Below, one piece after another: positions 7,134 through 16,603 of a stretch of DNA of 64,000 nt. Below the pieces are notes generated by a model, which was not told the origin of the DNA, made no database searches, and saw nothing but the letters and a program-made list of their open reading frames with translations. The translations under genes and the position numbers were made by a program. Source of the DNA: BP-464 sp963825415 (GTDB lineage Bacteria; Actinomycetota; Thermoleophilia; Solirubrobacterales; Solirubrobacteraceae); the NCBI GenBank assembly GCA_963825415.1, contig CAWGTD010000002.1, positions 1-64,000 on the forward strand, in the 5' to 3' direction. Every line of letters begins with the position of its first letter. Positions within the stretch are counted from its first letter, which is position 1.

Positions 7134-10120
7134 GGCTCGCGCAGCCCTCGCGTCGTCAGGGCGCCGGCGACGGCGGCGATGCAGGCGAGGATCACCGCCG
7201 CGCCCGCGGCGGTCGCTCCCCACGGCACGACCGAGACGAGCGGCGGGTCGGGCGGCGTCGAGAGCGCGCCGGTGCGCACCGCCGCCACGACCAGCCGGTC
7301 GAGTGCGACGCCCAACGCAATTCCGGGCACGAGCGCCGCCGCGGTCGTGATCGCCGCCTGGTAGCGCAGCACGCGCCGCAGGCGCGCCGGCCCGACACCC
7401 TGCGCCTCGAGGTCCGACAGGGGCCGCGCTCCGTCGCGCAGCGCGCGGCCGATCGCCGCGGCGACGCCGGCCACCGCCAGCGCGGCGGCCAGCAGCGCGG
7501 CGGCTGACAGCGCCCCGAGCACCTCGCGCGACACGGGCTCGGAGTCGATCTCGCGGGCCACCGCCGCGTGCGTTCGAACACGCAGGCCGAGCCGCCGCCC
7601 CGCGCTCGCGGCCGCGGGCCCGGGGTCCTTGCCGGCCTCGCGCCGGGCAAGCCACAGCTCGCCGGGCTCGCCGGCGCCCGGCACGCGCGCGTCGATCGCA
7701 TCGCTGAGCGAGCGCTGGTCGGCGATCACGATCGGCGAGCCGGATCGCAGAGTCGGAAACCGCCGCAGCGTTCCGACGACGCGCGCTGGGACGTGCACGC
7801 CGAGGACGTCGAGTTCGAAGCGACCGCTCGGCTGCGCGTCGGCGGCCGTCTCGGCGTCGGCGATCACCGGTAGTCGCGTGTGGTCGAACTTCGCCGGCGG
7901 CCGGACGATCGCCGGCTCGGCCCCCAGAACGAACCGCACCAGCGCCGGAGCGCCGGTGGCGCCGCCGTGGCCGGTCCAGCCGGCGAAGCGCGTCAGGACC
8001 GTGCCACCGGCACTCAGCGCGCCGAGCCGCGCCTTGCCGGTGCCGAGCGCGGTGTCGGTGCCACCTTCGGCTCCCTGGTGGCCGGCGATCGCCTGGGCCG
8101 ATTCGGTCGCGGCGAACGCCACGGCGTACAACAGCCCGCCGCGGTCGACGGCGGGAACGTGAGCGGCCAGCACACGGGTCCGCGGCCCGGCCCGCCCGAG
8201 CGCCACCCGGTCGAGGACCTCGTCACCGGGCCGCCGGACGATCGCCACCACCTCCGTCGAAGGGCCTTCGACGGCGACGCGCAGCCGCAGCGGCACGTCT
8301 TCGGCGGGCAGCCGCACCGCCGGAGCCGGCGGCCCCTGCTGACCGCTTTCGCTCGTCACGAGCCGGCGCGCGAGCGCCGCACGGCCGCTGGGCGCGTCGG
8401 CTGAGCGCCAGGCGGAGAGCTTCGCCATGACCGGCGCCGGAACGCCGAGCAGGCTCACCGGAGAGCGCGTCGGCCCCTCCAATGCGAACGCGTCGCGGCG
8501 GACGACGGGCGCCACCGTCGCCCCCAGCCGCTCCCAGGTCGCGGGCGGCGCGCTGCGCAGCGGCGAGCGCAGCGATGGGCCGGGCAGCACCGTCGCCGCC
8601 AGCGGCACGCGATGGGCGGCCTGGTCGCCGCGGCTGCGATCGAGCGTCGCGCGGTAGGAGGCGGCGAAGCCTGCGAGGCCGACCGCCACCGCCAGGCCCG
8701 CCGCGGCGACCGCGACCGGGCCCGGCTCGCGCGCGAGCTGGAGCACGGCCACCCGCGCGAGCGGCGCCCGGGCCGGGCCGACGCGTGCCAGCGCGCGCAA
8801 CCCCGCGGGCAGCGCCAACCCGAGCGCGAGGCCGAGTGCGACCCCCGCGATCGGGATGACCGCCGCGGGCAGCGGGTCGGTGGTGCCCACGCTGCGGGGC
8901 GCCAGCATCCCGGCCAGCCCCGCGGCCGCCGCGATCACGCCCGCCGCGGCCAGACGGCTCGCGCCGAGCGCCGGCAGACACGTGGCGAGGACGAGCAGGG
9001 CGAAGGCTGTCGCGACAGCCCAGCCGACGGGTGCGACTCCGGTCGACAGCGCGTCGGGCAGGACCTGCCCGGCCGACACGGCGCCCGCCTCTGCCCGCGC
9101 GAGGACGACGCCTACGCCCAGCGCCACACCCGCGACCAGGCCTGCCAGCACCGGCACCGCGCACTCGACCGCGATCATCGTTGCCCGCTGGACCACCGAT
9201 GCTCCCGCGTGGCGCAGTCGGCGGTCCTCGGCGAGCAGGCCCTCGCGCATCGAGAGCGCCGTCACCACCAGGAACGCGAGCAGCGCGGCGAGCCCGGTGG
9301 CGGCCGCCGCGTTCAGGCGGCCCGGGGTCCGCCGCGCGCGCTCTCGCGCGCGAGCGACCGCGCGCTCGGGCGTGCTGGAAGAAAGCCCGGGCGTCTTGTC
9401 CAGCGCGGTACGCCCCGCGACGAACCGATCGAGCGCGGCGCCGAGCTGCCAGGCGTGCAGCGGCGCGAGCGCCAGCCCGGCGCGCCAGGCCTGCGTGCGC
9501 GAGATCGAGGCCACACGCGGCAGCGCGTCGAGCCCGACCGGGTCGCCGGCGGCCAGCAGCAACGGCTGCTGCTGCCCGCCGGGTTGGCGCAGCGTCGTGA
9601 ACCCGAGCGGGACCGCCGAACGCAGGCGGGCGCGGCCGACGACGACCAGCCGGATCCCCGCCTCGGCGATCACCGGCGGCGCCGGGCGGTCGAGCGCGAC
9701 CACCTCGCAGCGTGCCGCGCGGCAGGTCCCACGCGGCAGGCGCCCGGTCCGCAGCTGCACCCACGGAGCCAGTGGAGCGATGGCGCTGAGCCTGACCACG
9801 TTGCGGCCGAAGCGTGCGGGCACCATCAGCAGCGAGCGCGTGACCGGCCCGCCGCCCATCGCCCGCGCGGCGTCGCGCGCTCCGCTGTCGATCTTTGCGC
9901 CTGCGCCGCCGACCCAGTTCAAGACCACGGCGCGCTGCGCCGACGGAACCGCGGCAAGCGTGCGCCGCGCCGCGTGGTCGCCGGCCACCACCCCGGCCCC
10001 CGCCAGCGCGATCACGAACGCGATTCCCACCGCGACCGCCAGCGCCGCCGGCAACCAGCGGCCGGGCGCCGCCAGCGTGCGCCGCCACGCCAGTGCAGCG
10101 GCGGCGCCGACGCCGCTCAC
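7130..10120 (-). CDS. FtsX-like permease, large two-module form
   Basis: 996-residue membrane protein. A first transmembrane helix (WLPAALAVAVGIAFVIALAGAG) is followed by a large extracytoplasmic region, then helix clusters near residues 260-480, a second extracytoplasmic domain near 500-830 and final helices (VLGALSAAALLAAALAVAG and onward), the duplicated FtsX/MacB_PCD arrangement. Such permeases use ATP hydrolysis to move lipids, peptides or drugs, or to transmit force across the membrane. I chose GTG 10120 because it forms a GTGA overlap with the upstream MarR stop and is followed by a positively charged N-terminus (ALAWRRTL). Its partner ATPase follows with an ATGA overlap. Confidence 0.87.
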   Translation of the reverse strand: MSGVGAAAALAWRRTLAAPGRWLPAALAVAVGIAFVIALAGAGVVAGDHAARRTLAAVPSAQRAVVLNWVGGAGAKIDSGARDAARAMGGGPVTRSLLMVPARFGRNVVRLSAIAPLAPWVQLRTGRLPRGTCRAARCEVVALDRPAPPVIAEAGIRLVVVGRARLRSAVPLGFTTLRQPGGQQQPLLLAAGDPVGLDALPRVASISRTQAWRAGLALAPLHAWQLGAALDRFVAGRTALDKTPGLSSSTPERAVARARERARRTPGRLNAAAATGLAALLAFLVVTALSMREGLLAEDRRLRHAGASVVQRATMIAVECAVPVLAGLVAGVALGVGVVLARAEAGAVSAGQVLPDALSTGVAPVGWAVATAFALLVLATCLPALGASRLAAAGVIAAAAGLAGMLAPRSVGTTDPLPAAVIPIAGVALGLALGLALPAGLRALARVGPARAPLARVAVLQLAREPGPVAVAAAGLAVAVGLAGFAASYRATLDRSRGDQAAHRVPLAATVLPGPSLRSPLRSAPPATWERLGATVAPVVRRDAFALEGPTRSPVSLLGVPAPVMAKLSAWRSADAPSGRAALARRLVTSESGQQGPPAPAVRLPAEDVPLRLRVAVEGPSTEVVAIVRRPGDEVLDRVALGRAGPRTRVLAAHVPAVDRGGLLYAVAFAATESAQAIAGHQGAEGGTDTALGTGKARLGALSAGGTVLTRFAGWTGHGGATGAPALVRFVLGAEPAIVRPPAKFDHTRLPVIADAETAADAQPSGRFELDVLGVHVPARVVGTLRRFPTLRSGSPIVIADQRSLSDAIDARVPGAGEPGELWLARREAGKDPGPAAASAGRRLGLRVRTHAAVAREIDSEPVSREVLGALSAAALLAAALAVAGVAAAIGRALRDGARPLSDLEAQGVGPARLRRVLRYQAAITTAAALVPGIALGVALDRLVVAAVRTGALSTPPDPPLVSVVPWGATAAGAAVILACIAAVAGALTTRGLREP

Positions 10121-10665
10121 GAGGCGGCCTCCTGTGCCCGATCGGCAGCCCGGGTGACCGGACAGCGCCCGGCTTCGTGCCCGCACGCGTGCGAGTCGCA
10201 GAGCCGGCAGATCCGCCGGGCGTCGGCCCGGTCGCCGACGAGATCGCCCAGGACCTTGGCCGCCAACGAAGCGAACGTGCGCCGCTCGGCGGCGCTCAGT
10301 CCCGCGAGTGCACCGTCGAGCGCCGCGGCGCGCGCCGCGAGGATCCGCTGCGCGACGCGCCGGCCCGCGGGCGTCAGCGCCACCGAGGCGACGCGGCCGT
10401 CATCGGGGTCCGGCCGCCTGCGGGCCAGCCCGGCACGCTCGAGCTGGTCGACGACCCGCACCGCGCGCGAGTGGCTGACGCCGAGGCTGCCCGCGAGCAC
10501 CTCGACGGGCCGCCCCTCGCGGTAGTGGTGCAGGCTGACCACCGCGGCGGGCAGCGCACCGCTGCGCCCGACCGCTTGCTCGGAGGCCCCGCGCAGCCGA
10601 TCGCTGATCGCCAGCGCGGCCGCGCCCGCAACGTTGAGCTCGCCGAACTTGTGTGCCCCGGGCAT
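10117..10665 (-). CDS. MarR-family regulator with C-terminal cysteine cluster
   Basis: 182-residue winged-helix regulator. The MarR core is visible as VEVLAGSLGVSHSRAVRVVDQLERAG followed by the wing RRRPDPDDGRVASVALTPAGRR. After the dimerisation helices comes a Cys/His cluster: CRLCDSHACG, then CPV, which could bind zinc or respond to oxidants. It is the first gene of the operon encoding the FtsX permease and double ATPase, so it most likely represses that exporter and itself. The ATG at 10665 lies inside an 11-base palindrome (TGCCCCGGGCA on the plus strand). The inducing ligand is unknown. Confidence 0.86.
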   Translation of the reverse strand: MPGAHKFGELNVAGAAALAISDRLRGASEQAVGRSGALPAAVVSLHHYREGRPVEVLAGSLGVSHSRAVRVVDQLERAGLARRRPDPDDGRVASVALTPAGRRVAQRILAARAAALDGALAGLSAAERRTFASLAAKVLGDLVGDRADARRICRLCDSHACGHEAGRCPVTRAADRAQEAAS

Positions 10666-10788
10666 ACTTCCCGGCGAGCCTAACCGATGGCGTCGTCGCG
10701 GCGCCGCTGTCGGGGAAGGACCCAGCAGCAGCTTCGAACATTTGTCCGCAATCTAGACTCACACCGGGCGCGGGCGTAGTGTCGCGCC

Positions 10789-11647
10789 GTGTTCCCCCTC
10801 CGGCGTGTGCGCTTCGGCGCCGCGCTTGTCTTCTCCGGCCTGTTGCTGACGCCCGGCGCCGCACCCGCAGCGCTCTCGTCGGGCGCGATCGTCGCCAAGC
10901 TCAACAGCGAGCGCGCGGCGCTGGGGATCCCGAAGGTGCGCGAGGTGGGAAGCCGCTCGGCGGCGTGCCGTGCACACGACCACTACTCGCGCATGAACCA
11001 CGTCCTCGCCCACTTCGAGACGCGCGGACGCCCGGGCTACTCCGCAGCGCGGTGACCGCGCCGCGCGCATGTCGGTGCTCGCCGGCCCGCGTTCGAGCTG
11101 GGCGCGCCACAACCCGTGGCGCAACGCGCCGATCCATCTCTCGCAGGTCTACAACCCGGGCCTGAAGGGCACCGGCGCGGCCGAGGTGAGCGGCTACAAC
11201 TGCCTGTACACCTCACCGGTCAGCGCGCCCAGCGTGGCCGCCGACACGGTGTGGACGTTCCCCGCCGACGGCGGCACCGCCCCGAGTGCCCAGCGCGCCT
11301 TCGAGGCGCCCTATCCGCCACAGCGGCGCGTCGGCATTCCGGCGAACAAGAAGACCGGCCCGTACCTCTTCGTGTGGTCGGCGTCGCCGAAGAGCGCGCC
11401 GTCCAAGCTCGCGCGGTTGGTCAGCGGCTCGCTCGTCGGGCCCGACGGCCCGGTGGCGACGAAGGTCATCGACTCGGCGCTGCTCGGCGGGCTCACGCAG
11501 CCCGGCAACGGATGGCTGCTGCCCGTCCGGCCGCTCAAGGCGCAGACGACCTACAAGGCGACGATCGTCGTCGGGCCGAAGCGCGGCAGCCGCAGGGTCA
11601 CCCATAGTTGGATGTTCCGCACGACGTCGGCCACTCTCACGGGCTGA
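10789..11647 (+). CDS. Secreted CAP/SCP-domain protein, interrupted by one frameshift
   Basis: Starts at GTG 10789 with a signal peptide (RRVRFGAALVFSGLLLTPG..., cleavage after AAPA). The CAP domain follows: an N-terminal helix (IVAKLNSERAALGIPKVRE), then HDHYSRMNHVLAHFETRG. The first frame stops at 11055, but one base removed near 11045-11050 joins GYSAA to GDRAARMSVLAG and continues to 11647 with the second half (NPWRNAPIHLSQVYNP), a Cys-containing segment and a roughly 90-residue beta-rich C-terminal domain. Both halves are conserved in style, so a sequencing insertion is likelier than gene decay. CAP proteins of bacteria are secreted and mostly of unknown function. Convergent with the O-antigen-ligase-like gene, overlapping 11 nt. 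Confidence 0.78.
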
Positions 11648-13133
11648 CCGCGGCCGGCCGGATCAGCGCGCCCGCGACCCCCAGCAGCGCCCAGGCGAGC
11701 GGGTCCTCGAGGAACGCCGCGTAGAGCAGCGTGTGCACGATCAGTCCGGCGAACGCGGCGGCCACCGCCGCCCGGCCGAGCAGCGCCGCGTCGGGCGGCC
11801 CGCGCAGCAGTGCCCCGCGCAGGCCGGCGAACAACAGCCGCAGCGCGACGCCGAGCAGGAGCAGGTAGGCGACCAGGCCGATCGCTCCCTGCTCGGCCGC
11901 GACGGTCACCGGGATCGTGTGCGAGATCGCCGCCACGCGCCGCGACGTCAGGTGCTTGCGGGCCCGGTACTCGTCCGCGAACGATCCGGCGCCGTAGCCG
12001 TACACCGGCCGGTCGGAAGCCATGTGGAGGCCGCCGCTGATCAGGTCGGCGCGGCCCGCGCTCGCCCGGTTGACGTCGGTGTCGAGGCCGACGGTCCCGG
12101 GGGCGGCGAGGACCACGGCCGTGCCCACCGCGGCGGTGACGAGCACGGCGAGCAGCACGGGGCCGAGGCGCCAGCGCAGCCCGGCGAGCACGGCGAGGCC
12201 GACCAGCAGGGCGAGGAAGCTCGACTGCGACAGCGAGATGACCAGGCCCGCCCACAGCACGGCCAGCACCGCGGCGAGCGGGCCGACGTAGCGGCCGCGC
12301 CGCATCCACAGCAGCAGCGGCGCGAGCACGATCATCGTCAGCGCGAGGAAACGGCCGTAGATGTTGGGGTCGAAGAACAGCGAGTTGACGCGGAAGTACG
12401 GCTTGAGGTCGTTGGCGATCCGCACCTTGGAGTTGGGGATCAGCAGCCGGTTGGTGGCGAACTCGACGAACGCAACCCCGGCGCAGATCAGCGCGAGGCC
12501 CACGACCACCCCGAGGCACACCATCAGCAGCCGGCGCGTCCAGCGCAGCTCGGCGAGCAGCGGCACGAGCAGCGCGAACGGGACGTAGAAGAAGCACGTG
12601 TTCTTCACCGCCTGCTCGAGGTCGCTCGAGTACAGCGCCTGCAGCGCGTAGAGGACGACGACGCCGGCCAGGGCGAGCTGCACGTGGCGCAGGCGCGGGT
12701 CGCGCTGCGGCGCCGGCTCGCCGCTGCCGCCGCCGCGGAGGCGCACGATGTGGGCAAGGCAGCCCGCGGCGATGACCACGTAGAGCGGGATCAGCAGGTT
12801 CGAGGTGGTGCCCCCGACCGTGACGGGCACGCGGAACGGGAGCGTCAGGAACACCAGCACGGCGAACGCCTCCGGCCGGCGGGCGACCAGCACGGTGAGG
12901 CCGATCAGCACCACCAGCCCGGCGCCTCCCGCCGCCAGCACCAGCGCGGTTCGCGCCCCGCCGAGGTCGGGGTGGATCAGCGCGATGCCCCCGGCCGCGA
13001 GCGCGAGCGCGGCGAGCATCGCCCACGCCCGCTGCCTCGTCGCCTCGAGGATCAGGGCGGCCGCGGCTGCGGCCGCCGCCGCGACGAGCACGGCGGCCTG
13101 CGGGCCGTCGGCTGCGGCGAGCACGAGCTGCAT
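11637..13133 (-). CDS. O-antigen ligase/polymerase-like membrane protein (Wzy_C superfamily)
   Basis: 498-residue polytopic membrane protein with about 12 predicted helices. After the first cluster comes VLVFLTLPFRVPVTVGG, and a long periplasmic-type loop lies near residues 225-260 (NSKVRIANDLKPYFRVNSLF, then FDPNIYGRF). A second loop carries DVNRASAGRADLISGGLHMA, then VYGYGAGSF, the usual signature of the WaaL/Wzy_C family, in which an Arg and a later His act on undecaprenyl-linked glycans. It probably polymerises or ligates the surface polymer made by the genes at 13-31 kb. The ATG at 13133 is preferred to a TTG at 13145. The start is divergent from the GT39-like gene, 40 nt away. Confidence 0.85.
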   Translation of the reverse strand: MQLVLAAADGPQAAVLVAAAAAAAAALILEATRQRAWAMLAALALAAGGIALIHPDLGGARTALVLAAGGAGLVVLIGLTVLVARRPEAFAVLVFLTLPFRVPVTVGGTTSNLLIPLYVVIAAGCLAHIVRLRGGGSGEPAPQRDPRLRHVQLALAGVVVLYALQALYSSDLEQAVKNTCFFYVPFALLVPLLAELRWTRRLLMVCLGVVVGLALICAGVAFVEFATNRLLIPNSKVRIANDLKPYFRVNSLFFDPNIYGRFLALTMIVLAPLLLWMRRGRYVGPLAAVLAVLWAGLVISLSQSSFLALLVGLAVLAGLRWRLGPVLLAVLVTAAVGTAVVLAAPGTVGLDTDVNRASAGRADLISGGLHMASDRPVYGYGAGSFADEYRARKHLTSRRVAAISHTIPVTVAAEQGAIGLVAYLLLLGVALRLLFAGLRGALLRGPPDAALLGRAAVAAAFAGLIVHTLLYAAFLEDPLAWALLGVAGALIRPAAVSP

Positions 13134-13173
13134 GGCGTCGGGCAACGTATCGGGCGGTATCGTCAGATGCCGG

Positions 13174-14616
13174 ATGGCCTCGATGCCCGGTGTGCTGCGG
13201 AGGGCGCTCCCCGCCGCCGGAACGATCGTCGTGGCCGCCGTGGTCCTGCGCCTGGTCTACGACCCGTGGTTCCTCAATTACGACGCGCGCTACGCCCTGC
13301 TGTGGGCGCACGACGTCTGGCATGGCTTCACGCCGGACTACACCGCGCCGTTCGCGCCGACGCCGCATCCGCTCTCGACGGCGATCAGCTCGCTCGCCCT
13401 GCCGTTCGGCGACGGCGGCGACCAGCTCGTCCTGTGGCTCGTCCTGCTCGGGTTCGGCGCGACGGTCTGGCTCGCCTATCGCCTGGGGAGCGAGCTGTTC
13501 TCGCCGGCGGTCGGGATCGTCACCGCATTGGTCGTGCTGACCCGGCCGGCGCTGGAGCGCGACGCGCTGCTGGGCTACCAGGACGTCTGGTTCGAGCTGG
13601 TCGTGCTCGCCGCGGTGCTGCTGGAGGTGCGGCGGCCGCGGCGCGGCGTGGCGGTGCTCGCCCTGCTCGCCGTGGCGGGCCTGCTGCGGCCCGACGCGTG
13701 GGTGCTCTCGGGCCTCTACGCGCTGTACGTGTGGCGCTCGGCGGCGACGCCGCGGGCGCGCGCGGCGCTGGTCGCGCTCGTCGCGGTCGGGCCGGTGGTG
13801 TGGGCGCTGGTCGACCTCGCGGTGACGGGCGACGCGCTGCACTCGCTGCACGGCACCGCGGATCTCGCCGAGACGGCCGACCGCCGCCGGCACGTCACGC
13901 AGGCGCCGCGCTGGACCGTCCAGTACCTGGCGTTCGTGTTGCGCGAGCCGGTGATCGCCGGCGTGCCGATCGGGCTCTACTTCGCATGGCGCCACCGGCG
14001 CCGCGAGGCCGTGCTGCCGATCGCGGCGGCGGTGGCGATCCTGCTCGTGTTCGCCGCCGGCCCGATCTTCGGCCTGCCGCTGATCGGGCGCTACGTCCGC
14101 ACACCGGCGATCCTGCTCGCGCTGTTCTACGGGCTCGCCGTCGTCGGCTGGCGGCTGCTTCCGGAGGGCACCGAGCGCCGGCGGTGGAAGTGGGCGGGCG
14201 GGCTCGCCCTCGCGTTCTCGATCGTCTGGCTGCCCTGGCACTTCAACATGCTCGACGACCTGCATCGGCGCACGCACCAGAACGGCGACTTCTACAGCGA
14301 CCTGCGGGCGGCGGCGCGGGCGCCCGCGGTGCGCACGGCGTTCGCCGAATGCGGCCGGCGGGTGTCGGCGACCGATCACCGGCCGATCCCCTATCTGCGC
14401 TACTGGCTGCACGGCGACCCGGGTTCGGTGGGCACGATCGAGAAGCGCGCGAGCCCGCTCGCCGATGTGCTCGTCGCCCCGCGGCGGACGCGCCTGGCGA
14501 GGCGCTTCTACCGGGAGAACTTCCCGCGCGCGAAGCCGCCGGCGGGGTGGCGCACGATCTACGAGAACCGCACGTGGCGGGTGTCCGCCGCGCCCGGCTG
14601 CAACAGCAGCGGCTAG
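13174..14616 (+). CDS. GT39-like polytopic membrane glycosyltransferase
   Basis: 480 residues with about 10 hydrophobic helices. The N-terminus has a first helix followed by NYDARYALLWAHDVWHG and YTAPFAPTPHPLSTAISSLA, which matches the first extracytoplasmic loop of dolichyl/polyprenyl-phosphate mannosyltransferases, where an acidic pair is catalytic. The soluble C-terminal 130 residues include RTHQNGDFYSDLR. Enzymes of this group transfer a sugar from a polyprenyl-phosphate donor outside the membrane. It may also start at ATG 13183. Flanked by the Wzy-like gene and the ABC exporter, it probably contributes to the same surface polymer, but acceptor and sugar are unknown. Confidence 0.8.
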   Translation: MASMPGVLRRALPAAGTIVVAAVVLRLVYDPWFLNYDARYALLWAHDVWHGFTPDYTAPFAPTPHPLSTAISSLALPFGDGGDQLVLWLVLLGFGATVWLAYRLGSELFSPAVGIVTALVVLTRPALERDALLGYQDVWFELVVLAAVLLEVRRPRRGVAVLALLAVAGLLRPDAWVLSGLYALYVWRSAATPRARAALVALVAVGPVVWALVDLAVTGDALHSLHGTADLAETADRRRHVTQAPRWTVQYLAFVLREPVIAGVPIGLYFAWRHRRREAVLPIAAAVAILLVFAAGPIFGLPLIGRYVRTPAILLALFYGLAVVGWRLLPEGTERRRWKWAGGLALAFSIVWLPWHFNMLDDLHRRTHQNGDFYSDLRAAARAPAVRTAFAECGRRVSATDHRPIPYLRYWLHGDPGSVGTIEKRASPLADVLVAPRRTRLARRFYRENFPRAKPPAGWRTIYENRTWRVSAAPGCNSSG

Positions 14617-14686
14617 TGGCGTGATTCGGAAGTTCGGTCTCAGCCTGCGGCTCGGACCGTCGTTCGTGGTGGTGGGCGACGACGAA

Positions 14687-14707
14687 GCCTGTACCGGTGG
14701 TACAGGC
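14687..14707. terminator. Perfect hairpin between convergent genes
   Basis: GCCTGTACC - GGT - GGTACAGGC forms a perfect 9-bp stem with a 3-base loop between the GT39-like gene and the oppositely oriented Wzt gene. There is no U-run on either strand. It is placed to act as a two-way terminator of the I-shaped type common in actinobacteria; function inferred from position and structure. Confidence 0.5.
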
Positions 14708-14812
14708 GAGGAGCCGCCGCCGCCACGGGCGGCGAGACGCTCCGACAGACGCTCTGAGCCGGAGCCGGAGGCGGAGGCGGGTCTACCGGATGCCCGGCCG
14801 ATCCGCACCCGA

Positions 14813-14845
14813 CCACCCACGCCCAACCACCCACGCCCAACCACC
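14813..14845. repeat. 14-bp tandem repeat
   Basis: The unit CCACCCACGCCCAA occurs twice in perfect tandem followed by a further CCACC. It lies in the non-coding stretch just beyond the stop of the Wzt gene. No coding role is evident on either strand. It may be a length-variable tract. Confidence 0.75.
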
Positions 14846-14858
14846 GAGACTCCGTGTC

Positions 14859-15618
<760 letters not shown>

Positions 15619-15635
<17 letters not shown>

Positions 15636-16500
15636 ACTCGCGCTCCCGCGACATGAAGAACAGCGCCCCGAAGATCAGCAGGCCTACCGACCACGCCGAC
15701 CCGGTCGCGATGTCGATCGCCCGCGGCTGTTCCCCCTGGACCAGGACGTCACTCCACGCGGCCAGCAGCGTGCCGATCGGGTTCGCGTAGAGCAGCCACT
15801 TGTAGCGCTCGGGCATCTCCTCGGCGAAGTACAGGATCGGCGAGACGTACAGCCACATCCGCAGGATGTAGGGCAGGAACTGGGCGAGGTCGCGGAAGTA
15901 GACCTGCAGCGCCGCGACGAACATCGACAACCCCGCCGCGATCACCGTGAACAGCGCGATCAGCGGGAAGATCCACAGCAGGTGCCAGCCGATCGGCAGG
16001 CCGGTCGCGACGTGGAGCACCGCGTAGATCAGCAGCGTGGGCAGGAAGCGCAGGAAGCCGCCGATCACCGAGGACAGGGGCAGCAGCGTCCGCGGGAAGG
16101 CCGTGTTGAGCACCAGCCGCCCGCCGCTCGTGACGGTCTTCGCCCCCTCGCGCACCGCGCCGGAGATGAAGTAGTAGGCGAAGATCCCGGCGATCAGGTG
16201 GGCCAGGAAGGTCGACCCCCGCGAGGGCCCGCGGCTGATGATGTCGACCAGCAGGAAGTAGATCCCGGCCAGCAGCAGCGGGTTGAGCACCAGCCACAGC
16301 CGCCCGAACGTCGTGTCGAGGTGCTGCGCGCGCATCCGGGTGCGCGCGAGCTCGAAAGCGAACTCGCGCCGGCGCCACAACTCGCGCATGTAGGGCCGGA
16401 TCGGCGGCAGGCCGACCCGGTGCGGCAGATAGACGTGGTGCTCGCTGGTGAACTCGTCGTCCAGCCGGCCCCACGACCGCGTGCTGGTCGTGCTGCTCAC
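15619..16500 (-). CDS. ABC-2 polysaccharide export permease (Wzm/TagG type)
   Basis: 293 residues starting at GTG 16500. A cytoplasmic amphipathic N-terminus (RPYMRELWRRREFAFELART) precedes six transmembrane helices, with the family loop LDTTFGRLWLVLNPLLLAGIYF and the conserved VYFRDLAQFLPYILRMWLYVSPILY. The C-terminal LLYANPIGTLLAAW is also typical. It forms the channel for the Wzt ATPase that overlaps its end. The exporter pair is transcribed from a short region (16501-16547), separated from the upstream glycan operon by a strong hairpin. Confidence 0.92.
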
Positions 16501-16547
16501 GGGCTCCGAGCGTAGTAGGTGGTGCTACCTGGGCCGCCCCGCGCACG

Positions 16548-16591
16548 CGAGTGTCGACTTACTCAGGCTAGGCTGAGAAGAACGACACTCG
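16548..16591 (-). terminator. Extended hairpin terminator of the glycan operon
   Basis: CGAGTGTCG (16548-16556) pairs perfectly with CGACACTCG (16583-16591), and inside it CTCAG (16562-16566) pairs with CTGAG (16573-16577). The hairpin begins 12 nt past the stop of the GT2 gene and precedes the separately transcribed permease gene, so it fits an intrinsic terminator without a U-tract. It also insulates the exporter operon. Confidence 0.6.
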
Positions 16592-16603
16592 ACGCTCGAG
16601 CGC

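Noticed and set aside
8612..10525. 637-codon open frame on the plus strand opposite the FtsX permease
   Set aside because: Composition is that of a codon-position shadow and there is no ribosome site or conserved motif.
10789..11647. CAP gene considered as two separate genes
   Set aside because: The second part begins in the middle of the CAP fold and has no signal peptide or ribosome site, so one frameshifted gene explains it better.
14813..14845. Tandem repeat considered as a CRISPR
   Set aside because: The 14-bp units are directly adjacent with no spacers and there are no cas genes anywhere in the window.
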